Source: Hemileia vastatrix
Lineage: Eukaryota > Basidiomycota > Pucciniomycetes > Pucciniales > Zaghouaniaceae
Assembly (NCBI GenBank): GCA_030280995.1
Contig: JASXTE010000008.1
Location: forward strand, 6,157,001-6,221,000
Direction: 5' to 3'
DNA length: 64,000 bases
A program made the translations under genes and the position numbers. Below are positions 31,689 through 42,096 of this stretch, piece after piece. The notes below the pieces were generated by a model. The model was not told where the DNA came from. It did not search any database and worked only from the letters and a program-made list of their open reading frames with translations. Each line of letters begins with the position of its first letter. Within the stretch, counting starts at the first letter, position 1.

Positions 31689-31904
31689 AGATACCGTCAA
31701 AGATCAAAACATGTGGACACTCAACTTTGTTGGATTACTGAAAGCATCAACAAAAATCATTTTCAGCTTCAACACATTTCAACTGAACACATGGTGGCTG
31801 ATCTTCTTACAAAATCTTTAGGAAAAGTCAAGCTGTCTTATCTCCTCAAACTCATGGGTCTGGTATTAAGGGGGGGTGTTGAAATTTCTGCCTCTAATAC
31901 CTGA
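31689..31904 (+). pseudogene. Gag-Pol fragment, residues 1424-1494 (RNase H tail)
   Basis: In-frame last 71 codons and stop, directly after the M3 5' LTR. It ends with the purine tract 31868-31876 and 28 nt of LTR. Too short to hold an RNase H active-site residue. The LTR that follows is type C, so this probably came from a different copy than B2. Confidence 0.9.
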
Positions 31905-32792
31905 CCCATTCCTTACTCCAGCTTCTTACCATCGTCTCAAGTCTTTCTCCTTGCTCATATCCTCTTTTCCTGACCTTTTCCGCCGAGGAACTTCAAAGAT
32001 ACGAGCTCCAGCATCAAGAACAACATTTCTTTCCCACCCGGAGTCAATGTACTGATTCTGGACCTCGAGGACGTGTTTCTTTATCTGGAGTGTGAATCTT
32101 TTCCCCGGCTGAGAACTTTTTCCTTGGATGTGAACCTGTCTCTTTTTCTGTATTGTAGTTTAATAGTTTTGTCGACGTCGTGTTAGTTTCTATTGTTTTG
32201 GATGGTGGACTTTGTCATATAATGAGGCCTCTCTTTGCCATTTCCGTTTTCCCCATCCAAATCTTTTTCTTTCTCTTTTTCTCTATTCTCTTTATCCCTT
32301 CCACTGCTTCCTCCTGTCCACTGCTTTCCCTTTTGGCCGCATCTGACAGTCTTTGCACTGTGTGGGGAGAATAGAGTCTTTTGTCCAGGTTCTTTCCTTT
32401 TCTTTTCTGTTATCTTTTCTCTAATTCTTTTAGTCCTAACCACAGCAGCTCACACTTGTGTCCCTTATAGTTTTAGCACACGCTTTGTTGTAGCTACTTG
32501 TTGTTGTAAGGTGCACAGTTGCTGATTGACCTGTGTTTAGGTATGTTTGTTTTTGCAATGAAATCCAAATCTTTTTCTTTCTCTTTTTCTCTATTCTCTT
32601 TATCCCTTCCACTGCTTCCTCCTGTCCACTGCTTTCCCTTTTGGCCGCATCTGACAGTCTTTGCACTGTGTGGGGAGAATAGAGTCTTTTGTCCAGTTTT
32701 AGCACACGCTTTGTTGTAGCTACTTGTTGTTGTAAGGTGCACAGTTGCTGATTGACCTGTGTTTAGCTTTCCTCTGTGCTAAAACTTCTACA
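31877..32792 (+). repeat. 3' LTR, diverged type C (916 bp)
   Basis: Same length and ends (TGTTG...CTACA) but with its own changes: AAGTCTTTCTCC, TGTACTGATTC, TTTATCTGGAG, GGCTGAGAAC, TTTAATAGTTTTG, CTTCCTCCTG and GTAGCTACTTG. Followed by TGAAG within copy Z. Its last A plus the flanking TG makes a chance ATG. Confidence 0.94.
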
Positions 32793-34914
32793 TGAAGCAA
32801 ATTCCAGATCAAATTCATGACAGTCAACCACTTCCAACACCTCGCCTTTCCTTTTCTCCAGCTCAATCTCCTTCTGAGTCTCCAACTCCTGATCCATCCT
32901 CAGGAAACACTTCTGATTCACATTCTGAAGATAATTCTCCTTCTTCTTCTTCTTCCTCTGATTTTCACATGTCAGGCACACCTTCCAATTCAACTCCTTG
33001 TCCTTCACCGGGTCACTTAACAAGATTATCTCATTCCAATGTCCCAGAGGAAGAAGGTTCCAGTCAATCTGATCCATCATATTCATCAATTGAGCCAGAC
33101 AATCCAGCAGATCCTGATTATGTTCCCTCATCACAATCCCCCAGTTATTCTGACAACTCTTCAGCTGAAACATCCACTCCTGAACATTTACGTCAGATTT
33201 ATTATGATCATTATCAACATGATTCCTACTCTGATTCTCCTGATCCTCTTGGGTTATATGCAGCAATTGCCTTTGCTTTCTCTCTAAAGCTCCCTTGCTA
33301 GCTCATGAAATTCCTGAACCCCAGTGTTATAAGCAAGCAATCTATTCCAAATATTCAGCAGAATGGGCAGAGGCTGTGAAACATGAACATCAAGCACTTC
33401 AGCGTTGTAACACTTGGAAAATTGTCCCCAGGCCTGAAAAAGCTAATGTAATTGGCTGCAGGTGGGTTTTCAGGGTTAAACCTAATGCTGATGGTGGTGT
33501 TTCCAAGTTCAAAGCCCGTTGTGTAGCAAAAGGATATTCTCAAATCCTAGGAATAGATTTTCATGAAACTTTTGCACCCACTGGACGGATCACTTCTCTC
33601 AGGACCATTCTTTCTTTAGCAGCTTATTTTGACTGGGATGTTCATCAAATGGATGTAGTGGCAGCTTTTCTCCAGGGAAACTTAAATGAAACTGTTTATA
33701 TGGAACAGCCTGAAGGAACATTAACTGCTGGAAATGAAGGTAAAGTTTGCCAATTGTTGCGTCCTCTTTATGGCATCAAACAAGCTCCCTTTTGCTGGAA
33801 TTCACGTATAAATGACTAATTGTGCAAGCTCAACTTCTCCCCCCTTAAGTGTGATCAGTGTGTGTATGTTTGGAGAAACAAATCACAAATCTGTATCATT
33901 TATCTTCATTTTGATGATATGGTCATTACTGGTAATCATTTTCTTTGGTTCAAAGACAAAATCAAAACTGAATTTGAGATGGATGATCTTGGTCCTGCCA
34001 CTTGGATTTTGGGAATGCGTCTCACCAGGAACAGAACAGCACGTACTCTTTCTTTATCACAAGATTCTTATGCTGAAAAAGTTTTGTCCAACTGGAATAT
34101 GGCCAACTGCAATCCCTGTCTTACTCCCTTATCCCCAAATGATTATCCTGTCAAAGCAACCAGTGAAGAAATTGCTGAATTCAATGCTCTAAAAATCAAT
34201 TACCGCTCTGCTATTGGTGCACTCAACTATTTGTCTGTTGCAACAAGACCTGATCTCTCTTTTGCAGTTGGTGCATTATCTCAACATCTCATTGAACCAG
34301 GCATCAAACACTGGCTTGCTGTCAAACACACTTTCAGATATCTGCGTGCCACTTCATCATCATCTCTCACTTTTGGAGGAAAATGCCCAATTCCAAATCA
34401 TCCATCACTCTGTCCTCTTATTTACTCTGACACTGATTATGCTGGGGATCCTGATACCAGGCGCTCAACTGGAGGGTATGTTGCCATACTCAATGGAGGA
34501 GCTATTTCCTGGAGTTCTAAAAAGCAGCAAGTTGTCACTATCTCTAGTACTGAAGCTGAGTTCAGAGGCATTGTGGATGCTGGATGTGAAGCAATTTGGC
34601 TGACTAAATTACTTACTTCCTTCAATATTCCTAAATCACCTTCACCTTTAATCCTTGCTGACAATGCCAGTTCCATTTCACAATGCAAGGATTCACTCAG
34701 ATACCGTCAAAGATCAAAACATGTGGACACTCAACTTTGTTGGATTACTGAAAGCATCAACAAAAATCATTTTCAGCTTCAACACATTTCAACTGAACAC
34801 ATGGTGGCTGATCTTCTTACAAAATCTTTAGGAAAAGTCAAGCTGTCTTATCTCCTCAAACTCATGGGTCTGGTATTAAGGGGGGGTGTTGAAATTTCTG
34901 CCTCTAATACCTGA
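32793..34914 (+). pseudogene. Gag-Pol of Z, residues 788-1494, inactivated
   Basis: Covers the Ser/Pro linker, RT and RNase H. Three lesions are visible. One base is missing near 33286 at E953, shifting the frame just before the RT domain. Tyr1130 is a TAA stop (33817-33819). The RT motif reads H-F-D-D instead of H-V-D-D (V1161F) near 33909. Further substitutions are spread over the linker. RNase H residues D1334, E1375 and D1411 are still encoded in a 364-codon open stretch after the stop. This copy cannot make a functional RT; the lesions could also be sequencing errors, but three in one copy beside many clean ones argues for real decay. Confidence 0.93.
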
Positions 34915-35193
34915 CCCATTCCTTACTCCAGCTTCTTACCATCGTCTCAAGTCATTCTCCTTCCTCATATCCTCTTTTCCTGACCTTTTCCGCCGAGGAA
35001 CTTCAAAGATACGAGCTCCAGCATCAAGAACAACATTTCTTTCCCACCCGGAGTCAATGTATTGATTCTGGACCTCGAGGACGTGTTTCTTTACCTGGAG
35101 TGTGAATCTTTTCCCCGGCTGGGAACTTTTTCCTTGGATGTGAACCTGTCTCTTTTTCTGTATTGTAGTTTAGTAGTTTTGTCGACGTCGTGC
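34887..35193 (+). repeat. 3' LTR of Z, positions 1-307
   Basis: Begins after purine tract 34878-34886 and is cut at 35193 by the LTR of A1. Carries CCTTCCTCATATCC (CCTTGCTC in type A) and a C in CGTGC where most copies have T. The rest of the LTR should lie beyond A1's 3' end, which is not found in the window. Confidence 0.92.
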
Positions 35194-36109
35194 TGTTGAA
35201 ATTTCTGCCTCTAATACCTGACCCATTCCTTACTCCAGCTTCTTACCATCGTCTCAAGTCATTCTCCTTGCTCATATCCTCTTTTCCTGACCTTTTCCGC
35301 CGAGGAACTTCAAAGATACGAGCTCCAGCATCAAGAACAACATTTCTTTCCCACCCGGAGTCAATGTATTGATTCTGGACCTCGAGGACGTGTTTCTTTA
35401 CCTGGAGTGTGAATCTTTTCCCCGGCTGGGAACTTTTTCCTTGGATGTGAACCTGTCTCTTTTTCTGTATTGTAGTTTAGTAGTTTTGTCGACGTCGTGT
35501 TAGTTTCTATTGTTTTGGATGGTGGACTTTGTCATATAATGAGCCCTCTCTTTGCCATTTCCGTTTTCCCCATCCAAATCTTTTTCTTTCTCTTTCTCTC
35601 TATTCTCTTTATCCCTTCCACTGCTTCTTCCTGTCCACTGCTTTCCCTTTTGGCCGCATCTGACAGTCTTTGCACTGTGTGGGGAGAATAGAGTCTTTTG
35701 TCCAGGTTCTTTCCTTTTCTTTTCTGTTATCTTTTCTCTGATTCTTTTAGTCCTAACCACAGCAGCTCACACTTGTGTCCCTTATAGTTTTAGCACACGC
35801 TTTGTTGTAGTTACTTGTTGTTGTAAGGTGCACAGTTGCTGATTGACCTGTGTTTAGGTATGTTTGTTTTTGCAATGAAATCCAAATCTTTTTCTTTCTC
35901 TTTCTCTCTATTCTCTTTATCCCTTCCACTGCTTCTTCCTGTCCACTGCTTTCCCTTTTGGCCGCATCTGACAGTCTTTGCACTGTGTGGGGAGAATAGA
36001 GTCTTTTGTCCAGTTTTAGCACACGCTTTGTTGTAGTTACTTGTTGTTGTAAGGTGCACAGTTGCTGATTGACCTGTGTTTAGCTTTCCTCTGTGCTAAA
36101 ACTTCTACA
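35194..36109 (+). repeat. 5' LTR of A1 (916 bp, type A)
   Basis: TG...CTTCTACA, joined to a PBS on the right. It sits directly against a 307-bp LTR piece of Z, so the two LTR starts are only 307 bp apart. Confidence 0.95.
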
Positions 36110-36123
36110 GGTTATGGGCCCAG
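36110..36123 (+). other. Primer binding site of A1
   Basis: GGTTATGGGCCCAG directly after the LTR. Confidence 0.85.
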
Positions 36124-36267
36124 TTGCCTAAAGCACCTTTCTCAAGAATACTTACAACAAAACCGCTTACTGGACAATAAAACAGCCTTTTCTCTCAGAT
36201 TTTGGATCATCCTCTTCACATCTCATCTTCTTTCTCTCCAAATCTTTGCTGTTGACTCGACCAAATC

Positions 36268-36537
36268 ATGGCCTCCAATCAGGATTCAAGTAAGGTTATG
36301 GTCACCCCTCTTACTGACGAATCCTATGACACCTGGGAACACATTATGCGTCTTCACTTTGAAGTTCTGGATCTTTTTGGCATTGTTTCTGGACAAGTCC
36401 CTGCCCCTGTTCCTCACAATGATGGTTCACCTTCAGACGCTGAAATCAAAGCTCAACTTGCTTTATGGATCAAAAATGACACCAGGTGCAGGTATGAAAT
36501 CATCACCAGATTGGATGATGTTAACAAGAAGCTGGTC
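36268..36537 (+). pseudogene. Gag-Pol of A1, residues 1-90, split by D
   Basis: First 90 codons of gag in frame, ending with the TGGTC target (36533-36537) of copy D. Beyond it the frame enters the D LTR and stops at once (36541-36543), giving at most a 91-residue Gag N-terminus. The gene resumes at 42990. Confidence 0.93.
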
Positions 36538-37453
36538 TGTTGAAATTTCTGCCTCTAATACCTGACCCATTCCTTACTCCAGCTTCTTACCATCGTCTCA
36601 AGTCATTCTCCTTGCTCATATCCTCTTTTCCTGACCTTTTCCGCCGAGGAACTTCAAAGATACGAGCTCCAGCATCAAGAACAACATTTCTTTCCCACCC
36701 GGAGTCAATGTATTGATTCTGGACCTCGAGGACGTGTTTCTTTACCTGGAGTGTGAATCTTTTCCCCGGCTGGGAACTTTTTCCTTGGATGTGAACCTGT
36801 CTCTTTTTCTGTATTGTAGTTTAGTAGTTTTGTCGACGTCGTGTTAGTTTCTATTGTTTTGGATGGTGGACTTTGTCATATAATGAGCCCTCTCTTTGCC
36901 ATTTCCGTTTTCCCCATCCAAATCTTTTTCTTTCTCTTTCTCTCTATTCTCTTTATCCCTTCCACTGCTTCTTCCTGTCCACTGCTTTCCCTTTTGGCCG
37001 CATCTGACAGTCTTTGCACTGTGTGGGGAGAATAGAGTCTTTTGTCCAGGTTCTTTCCTTTTCTTTTCTGTTATCTTTTCTCTGATTCTTTTAGTCCTAA
37101 CCACAGCAGCTCACACTTGTGTCCCTTATAGTTTTAGCACACGCTTTGTTGTAGTTACTTGTTGTTGTAAGGTGCACAGTTGCTGATTGACCTGTGTTTA
37201 GGTATGTTTGTTTTTGCAATGAAATCCAAATCTTTTTCTTTCTCTTTCTCTCTATTCTCTTTATCCCTTCCACTGCTTCTTCCTGTCCACTGCTTTCCCT
37301 TTTGGCCGCATCTGACAGTCTTTGCACTGTGTGGGGAGAATAGAGTCTTTTGTCCAGTTTTAGCACACGCTTTGTTGTAGTTACTTGTTGTTGTAAGGTG
37401 CACAGTTGCTGATTGACCTGTGTTTAGCTTTCCTCTGTGCTAAAACTTCTACA
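36538..37453 (+). repeat. 5' LTR of D (916 bp, type A)
   Basis: No difference from 42069-42984 seen. TATA-like ATATAAT at 36878-36884. Confidence 0.96.
36878..36884 (+). promoter_or_regulatory. TATA-like box, 5' LTR of D
   Basis: ATATAAT at LTR position 341, upstream of the C/T-rich part; candidate promoter of an intact copy. Confidence 0.5.
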
Positions 37454-37467
37454 GGTTATGGGCCCAG
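37454..37467 (+). other. Primer binding site of D
   Basis: GGTTATGGGCCCAG with no spacer after the LTR; matches the initiator tRNA-Met anticodon arm. Confidence 0.87.
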
Positions 37468-37611
37468 TTGCCTAAAGCACCTTTCTCAAGAATACTTACA
37501 ACAAAACCGCTTACTGGACAATAAAACAGCCTTTTCTCTCAGATTTTGGATCATCCTCTTCACATCTCATCTTCTTTCTCTCCAAATCTTTGCTGTTGAC
37601 TCGACCAAATC

Positions 37612-40600
37612 ATGGCCTCCAATCAGGATTCAAGTAAGGTTATGGTCACCCCTCTTACTGACGAATCCTATGACACCTGGGAACACATTATGCGTCTTCA
37701 CTTTGAAGTTCTGGATCTTTTTGGCATTGTTTCTGGACAAGTCCCTGCCCCTGTTCCTCACAATGATGGTTCACCTTCAGACGCTGAAATCAAAGCTCAA
37801 CTTGCTTTATGGATCAAAAATGACACCAGGTGCAGGTATGAAATCATCACCAGATTGGATGATGTTAACAAGAAGCTGGTCAACACTTGCCACACCTCTG
37901 CTCAAATGTGGTCTGTTCTTGCAAGAAGACACGCCAGCAATAAAGTTGGATCACGGATTTCTCACTTTCTCTCTATGGTTACTCTTTCTCTTTCTGAAGG
38001 AGGAGACCCCAAAACTCATGTTGATGCATTCAAAGGCATTAACTTCCATATGATCCGTTCTGGGCTCATCATTCCCCAGGAAATTCTTATTTATCTCTTT
38101 TTTGCCACTCTTCCACCTTCCTTCAAACATTGGCGTGGTTTGCTCACCAGAGACAGACAGGAAATTGATCACCTGCATCTGGATGATGTTTTATCTTCTT
38201 TCCTGGATTACGCTGCTGATGACAAAGTTGTTGATGAATTTCACAATGCTATGTCAAATGTCAATGCTCACTCTGCCTCAGCCAAATCATCAAAATCATC
38301 CAAATCCAAGGCACGCAGCAAACTCTCATGTTCTGTTCATGGTCAAAATGTTGGACATGATGACAATCATTGCTTTGTTCAACATCCTGAATTGCGTCCC
38401 AAGAAGAACCAAGCCAACTCAGCTGCCCCATCAAAGGACAATTCCAACAAAGCAACTCCTGTTCCCCCTCCTCAGGAAGAACAACCTGATGTCACGGCCA
38501 ATTGTGCTTTTGTCTTCCCTTCTGATGAAGAATTTCTTTTTACAGCTGTTGCCTGCTTGTCTGAAAAATCAAATTCTGACTGCATTATCAACGCTTCTGC
38601 TTCCATGGCTTCTCATTCCTCAAACCTTTCTCCAATTATTGATTCTGGGGCCAGCTGTCATATGTTTAACAACAGAGACAGTTTCATCACCTTTCAACCT
38701 GTCAACATTCGAATTCAACTTGCTGGTATTGGGAAATCAATCTATGCAACTGGAAAAGGAACTGTTGCTGCTTCTGGAGGAATGGAAGGAAAAGTTTTCT
38801 TTTCTGATGCTCTTTATGTCCCTGATCTTGGAAGGAATCTCATCTCCCTGGGACGTCTTTGGAGAACTGGTTGTCTTCTCATCCCTGCACCAGTTAATCC
38901 TACATCAAACTTCATTATTTCACGTAATGGAAAGAATTATATGGGAGGAGTCATCTCCAATTCATTATTTGAAGTTTCTGTGGTTCCACAAGGCATGTCT
39001 CCCCCTAATTCCTCAGCTCTTTATGCAAAAGCTTCAAGTCAGTCTCTAACTCTCTGGCACAACAGATTAGGACATCCATACGCCCCATATATTCAAAAAC
39101 TTTTTAATGGAATGGCATCTGATGTATCTAGTTCTAGTTTGTCTGATTCTGAAATGCATTTTTGTGAACCATGTGTGTTGGGTAAACAAACCCATGCTTC
39201 CTTTCCTGGCCAGTTGCCTGTTGCCAAAAATCCTCTTGAAGTTATCCACACGGATTTATCTGGGAAAATTCAACCTCCTTCTTTTGATGGTTCTCAGTAT
39301 TACCTTAAGTTCACTGATCAGGCCACTTCATACCGTCATGTTTACCTTCTTTCCTCAAAAGCCCAAGTATTCAAATATTTCTTGGAATACAAGGCATCTG
39401 TAGAGCTGCAATCTGGCTTCAAAATCAAAAAGCTTGTTTGTGACGGTGGTGGTGAGTATATCAACTCTAGTCTGGTCAACTTTCTTAAACAACATGGCAT
39501 TGCTCTTCAAGTTACGGCTCCTTACACTCCCCAACAAAATCCAATTTCTGAGAGAGGAAACCGTATTACCACTGAAAAATCCAAAACCATGATGTTTCAT
39601 TCTAATGCACCAATTCACCTATGGTCTGAAGCAGTTAAAACAGCAGTATATCTTGAAAACAGATTACCAACCAAAGCTCTTCAAAACAAATCAACTCCTT
39701 TTGAAGCCTGGAATAAATCCAAACCCAGAGTCTCACACCTCAGAGTTTTTGGTTGTGCTTGCTATGCTTTTCTTGATAAACATCAACGTCCTGGAAAGTT
39801 TTCAGCTAATGCCAGAAAGTGTGTCATGCTTGGATATGAAGTTGGAACAACAAATTATCGTGTTTGGGATCTTGAGCTTAAAAAGATTGTTATTGCCAAA
39901 TCTGTGGCCTTCAATGAAAATTTCTTCCCCTTTCTTGACTCCAGATTTAAGCGCCCTCAATGGTCACAACTGATGAAGCAAATTCCAGATCAAATTCATG
40001 ACAGTCAACCACTTCCAACACCTGGACTTTCCTTTTCTCCAGCTCAATCTCCTTCTGAGTCTCCAACTCATGATCCATCCTCAGGAAACATTTCTGATTC
40101 ACATTCTGAAGATAATTCTCCTTCTTCTTCTTCTTCCTCTGATTTTCACATGTCCGGCACACCTTCTAATTCAACTCCTTGTCCTTCACCTGGCCACTTA
40201 ACAAGATTACCTCATTCCAATGTCCCAGATGAAGAAGGTTCCAGTCAATCTGATCCATCATATTCATCAATTGAGCCAGACAATCCAGCAGATCCTGATT
40301 ATGTTCCCTCATCACAATCCCCCAGTTATTCTGACAACTCTTCAGCTGAAACATCCACTCCTGAACATTTACGTCAGATTTATTATGATCATTATCAACA
40401 TGATTCCTACTCTGATTCTCCTGACCCTCTTGGGTTATATGCAGCAAATGCCTTTGCTTTCTCTCTAGAAGCTCCCTTGCTAGCTCATGAAATTCCTGAA
40501 CCCCAGTGTTATAAGCAAGCAATCTATTCCAAATATTCAGCAGAATGGGCAGAGGCTGTGAAACATGAACATCAAGCACTTCAGCGTTGTAACACTTGGA

Positions 40601-42096
40601 AAATTGTCCCCAGGCCTGAAAAAGCTAATGTAATTGGCTGCAGGTGGGTTTTCAGGGTTAAACCTAATGCTGATGGTGGTGTTTCCAAGTTCAAAGCCCG
40701 TTGTGTAGCAAAAGGATATTCTCAAATCCTAGGAATAGATTTTCATGAAACTTTTGCACCCACTGGACGGATCACTTCTCTCAGGACCATTCTTTCTTTA
40801 GCAGCTTATTTTGACTGGGATGTTCATCAAATGGATGTAGTGGCAGCTTTTCTCCAGGGAAACTTAAATGAAACTGTTTATATGGAACAACCTGAAGGAA
40901 CACTAACTGCTGGAAATGAAGGTAAAGTTTGCCAATTGTTGCGTCCTCTTTATGGCATCAAACAAGCTCCCTTTTGCTGGAATTCACGTATAAATGACTA
41001 CTTGTGCAAGCTCAACTTCTCCCCCCTTAAGTGTGATCAGTGTGTGTATGTTTGGAGAAACAAATCACAAATCTGTATCATTTATCTTCATGTTGATGAT
41101 ATGGTCATTACTGGTAATCATTTTCTTTGGTTCAAAGACAAAATCAAAACTGAATTTGAGATGGATGATCTTGGTCCTGCCACTTGGATTTTGGGAATGC
41201 GTCTCACCAGGAACAGAACAGCACGTACTCTTTCTTTATCACAAGATTCTTATGCTGAAAAAGTTTTGTCCAACTGGAATATGGCCAACTGTAATCCCTG
41301 TCTCACTCCCTTATCCCCAAATGATTATCCTGTCAAAGCAACCAGTGAAGAAATTGCTGAATTCAATGCTCTGAAAATCAATTACCGCTCTGCTATTGGT
41401 GCACTCAACTATTTGTCTGTTGCAACAAGACCTGATCTCTCTTTTGCAGTTGGTGCATTATCTCAACATCTCATTGAACCAGGTATCAAACACTGGCTTG
41501 CTGTCAAACACACTTTCAGATATCTGCGTGCCACTTCATCATCATCTCTCACTTTTGGAGGAAAATGCCCAATTCCAAATCATCCATCACTCTGTCCTCT
41601 TATTTACTCTGACACTGATTATGCTGGGGATCCTGATACCAGGCGCTCAACTGGAGGGTATGTTGCCATACTCAATGGAGGAGCTATTTCCTGGAGTTCT
41701 AAAAAGCAGCAAGTCGTCACTATCTCTAGTACTGAAGCTGAGTTCAGAGGCATTGTGGATGCTGGATGTGAAGCAATCTGGCTGACTAAATTACTTACTT
41801 CCTTCAATATTCCTAAGTCACCTTCACCTTTAATCCTTGCTGACAATGCCAGTTCCATTTCACAATGCAAGGATTCACTCAGATACCGTCAAAGATCAAA
41901 ACATGTGGACACTCAACTTTGTTGGATTACTGAAAGCATCAACAAAAATCATTTTCAGCTTCAACACATTTCAACTGAACACATGGTGGCTGATCTTCTT
42001 ACAAAATCTTTAGGAAAAGTCAAGCTGTCTTATCTCCTCAAACTCATGGGTCTGGTATTAAGGGGGGGTGTTGAAATTTCTGCCTCTAATACCTGA
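37612..42096 (+). CDS. Gag-Pol polyprotein of D, intact reference copy (1,494 aa)
   Basis: Polyprotein for a Ty1/copia replication cycle in cytoplasmic virus-like particles. Gag spans about 1-300 with a knuckle-like C240-X2-H243-X5-H249-X4-C254. Protease has D344-S-G-A. The integrase zinc motif is H483-X4-H488-X29-C518-X2-C521 and the core is D548, D611, E647 (D-D-35-E). A Ser/Pro-rich linker covers 795-925. RT runs from about W996 with D1075 and H-V-D-D at 1160-1163. RNase H has D1334, E1375 and D1411. Integrase before RT places it in copia, not gypsy. No frameshift or stop separates gag and pol, so Gag excess must arise another way. The start is the first ATG of this frame, 158 nt after the LTR, with a pyrimidine-rich leader. 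The stop lies 28 nt inside the 3' LTR. One silent change (near 39170) sets D apart from F. Confidence 0.97.
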   Translation: MASNQDSSKVMVTPLTDESYDTWEHIMRLHFEVLDLFGIVSGQVPAPVPHNDGSPSDAEIKAQLALWIKNDTRCRYEIITRLDDVNKKLVNTCHTSAQMWSVLARRHASNKVGSRISHFLSMVTLSLSEGGDPKTHVDAFKGINFHMIRSGLIIPQEILIYLFFATLPPSFKHWRGLLTRDRQEIDHLHLDDVLSSFLDYAADDKVVDEFHNAMSNVNAHSASAKSSKSSKSKARSKLSCSVHGQNVGHDDNHCFVQHPELRPKKNQANSAAPSKDNSNKATPVPPPQEEQPDVTANCAFVFPSDEEFLFTAVACLSEKSNSDCIINASASMASHSSNLSPIIDSGASCHMFNNRDSFITFQPVNIRIQLAGIGKSIYATGKGTVAASGGMEGKVFFSDALYVPDLGRNLISLGRLWRTGCLLIPAPVNPTSNFIISRNGKNYMGGVISNSLFEVSVVPQGMSPPNSSALYAKASSQSLTLWHNRLGHPYAPYIQKLFNGMASDVSSSSLSDSEMHFCEPCVLGKQTHASFPGQLPVAKNPLEVIHTDLSGKIQPPSFDGSQYYLKFTDQATSYRHVYLLSSKAQVFKYFLEYKASVELQSGFKIKKLVCDGGGEYINSSLVNFLKQHGIALQVTAPYTPQQNPISERGNRITTEKSKTMMFHSNAPIHLWSEAVKTAVYLENRLPTKALQNKSTPFEAWNKSKPRVSHLRVFGCACYAFLDKHQRPGKFSANARKCVMLGYEVGTTNYRVWDLELKKIVIAKSVAFNENFFPFLDSRFKRPQWSQLMKQIPDQIHDSQPLPTPGLSFSPAQSPSESPTHDPSSGNISDSHSEDNSPSSSSSSDFHMSGTPSNSTPCPSPGHLTRLPHSNVPDEEGSSQSDPSYSSIEPDNPADPDYVPSSQSPSYSDNSSAETSTPEHLRQIYYDHYQHDSYSDSPDPLGLYAANAFAFSLEAPLLAHEIPEPQCYKQAIYSKYSAEWAEAVKHEHQALQRCNTWKIVPRPEKANVIGCRWVFRVKPNADGGVSKFKARCVAKGYSQILGIDFHETFAPTGRITSLRTILSLAAYFDWDVHQMDVVAAFLQGNLNETVYMEQPEGTLTAGNEGKVCQLLRPLYGIKQAPFCWNSRINDYLCKLNFSPLKCDQCVYVWRNKSQICIIYLHVDDMVITGNHFLWFKDKIKTEFEMDDLGPATWILGMRLTRNRTARTLSLSQDSYAEKVLSNWNMANCNPCLTPLSPNDYPVKATSEEIAEFNALKINYRSAIGALNYLSVATRPDLSFAVGALSQHLIEPGIKHWLAVKHTFRYLRATSSSSLTFGGKCPIPNHPSLCPLIYSDTDYAGDPDTRRSTGGYVAILNGGAISWSSKKQQVVTISSTEAEFRGIVDAGCEAIWLTKLLTSFNIPKSPSPLILADNASSISQCKDSLRYRQRSKHVDTQLCWITESINKNHFQLQHISTEHMVADLLTKSLGKVKLSYLLKLMGLVLRGGVEISASNT
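42060..42068 (+). other. Polypurine tract of D
   Basis: AAGGGGGGG directly before the 3' LTR, the expected plus-strand primer site. It is also coding (part of Leu-Arg-Gly-Gly near the C-terminus). Equivalent tracts: 2586-2594, 16439-16447, 22771-22779, 31868-31876, 34878-34886 and 59009-59017 on plus; 9976-9984, 26158-26166 and 47475-47483 on minus. Confidence 0.85.

Larger units (their letters stand above)
17528..32792 (+). mobile_element. Type-B tandem copies (B1, B2) plus a joined 3' end, split by M3
   Basis: Partial LTR 17528-18164, internal B1 18165-22779, shared LTR 22780-23695, internal B2 23696-25241, minus copy M3 25242-31688, internal 3' end 31689-31876, LTR 31877-32792. The single LTR between two internal regions is the product expected of LTR-LTR unequal exchange. 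The part after M3 has a diverged (type C) LTR, so it probably did not belong to B2. The left end lies beyond H1, outside the window. The right end is followed by TGAAG inside copy Z. Confidence 0.85.
32793..35193 (+). mobile_element. Z: decayed copia copy, 3' part
   Basis: Internal from element residue 788 to the purine tract 34878-34886, then the first 307 bp of its 3' LTR, cut by A1 at CGTGC (35189-35193). The oldest-looking coding copy here, with a frameshift, a nonsense change and an altered RT motif. Confidence 0.93.
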
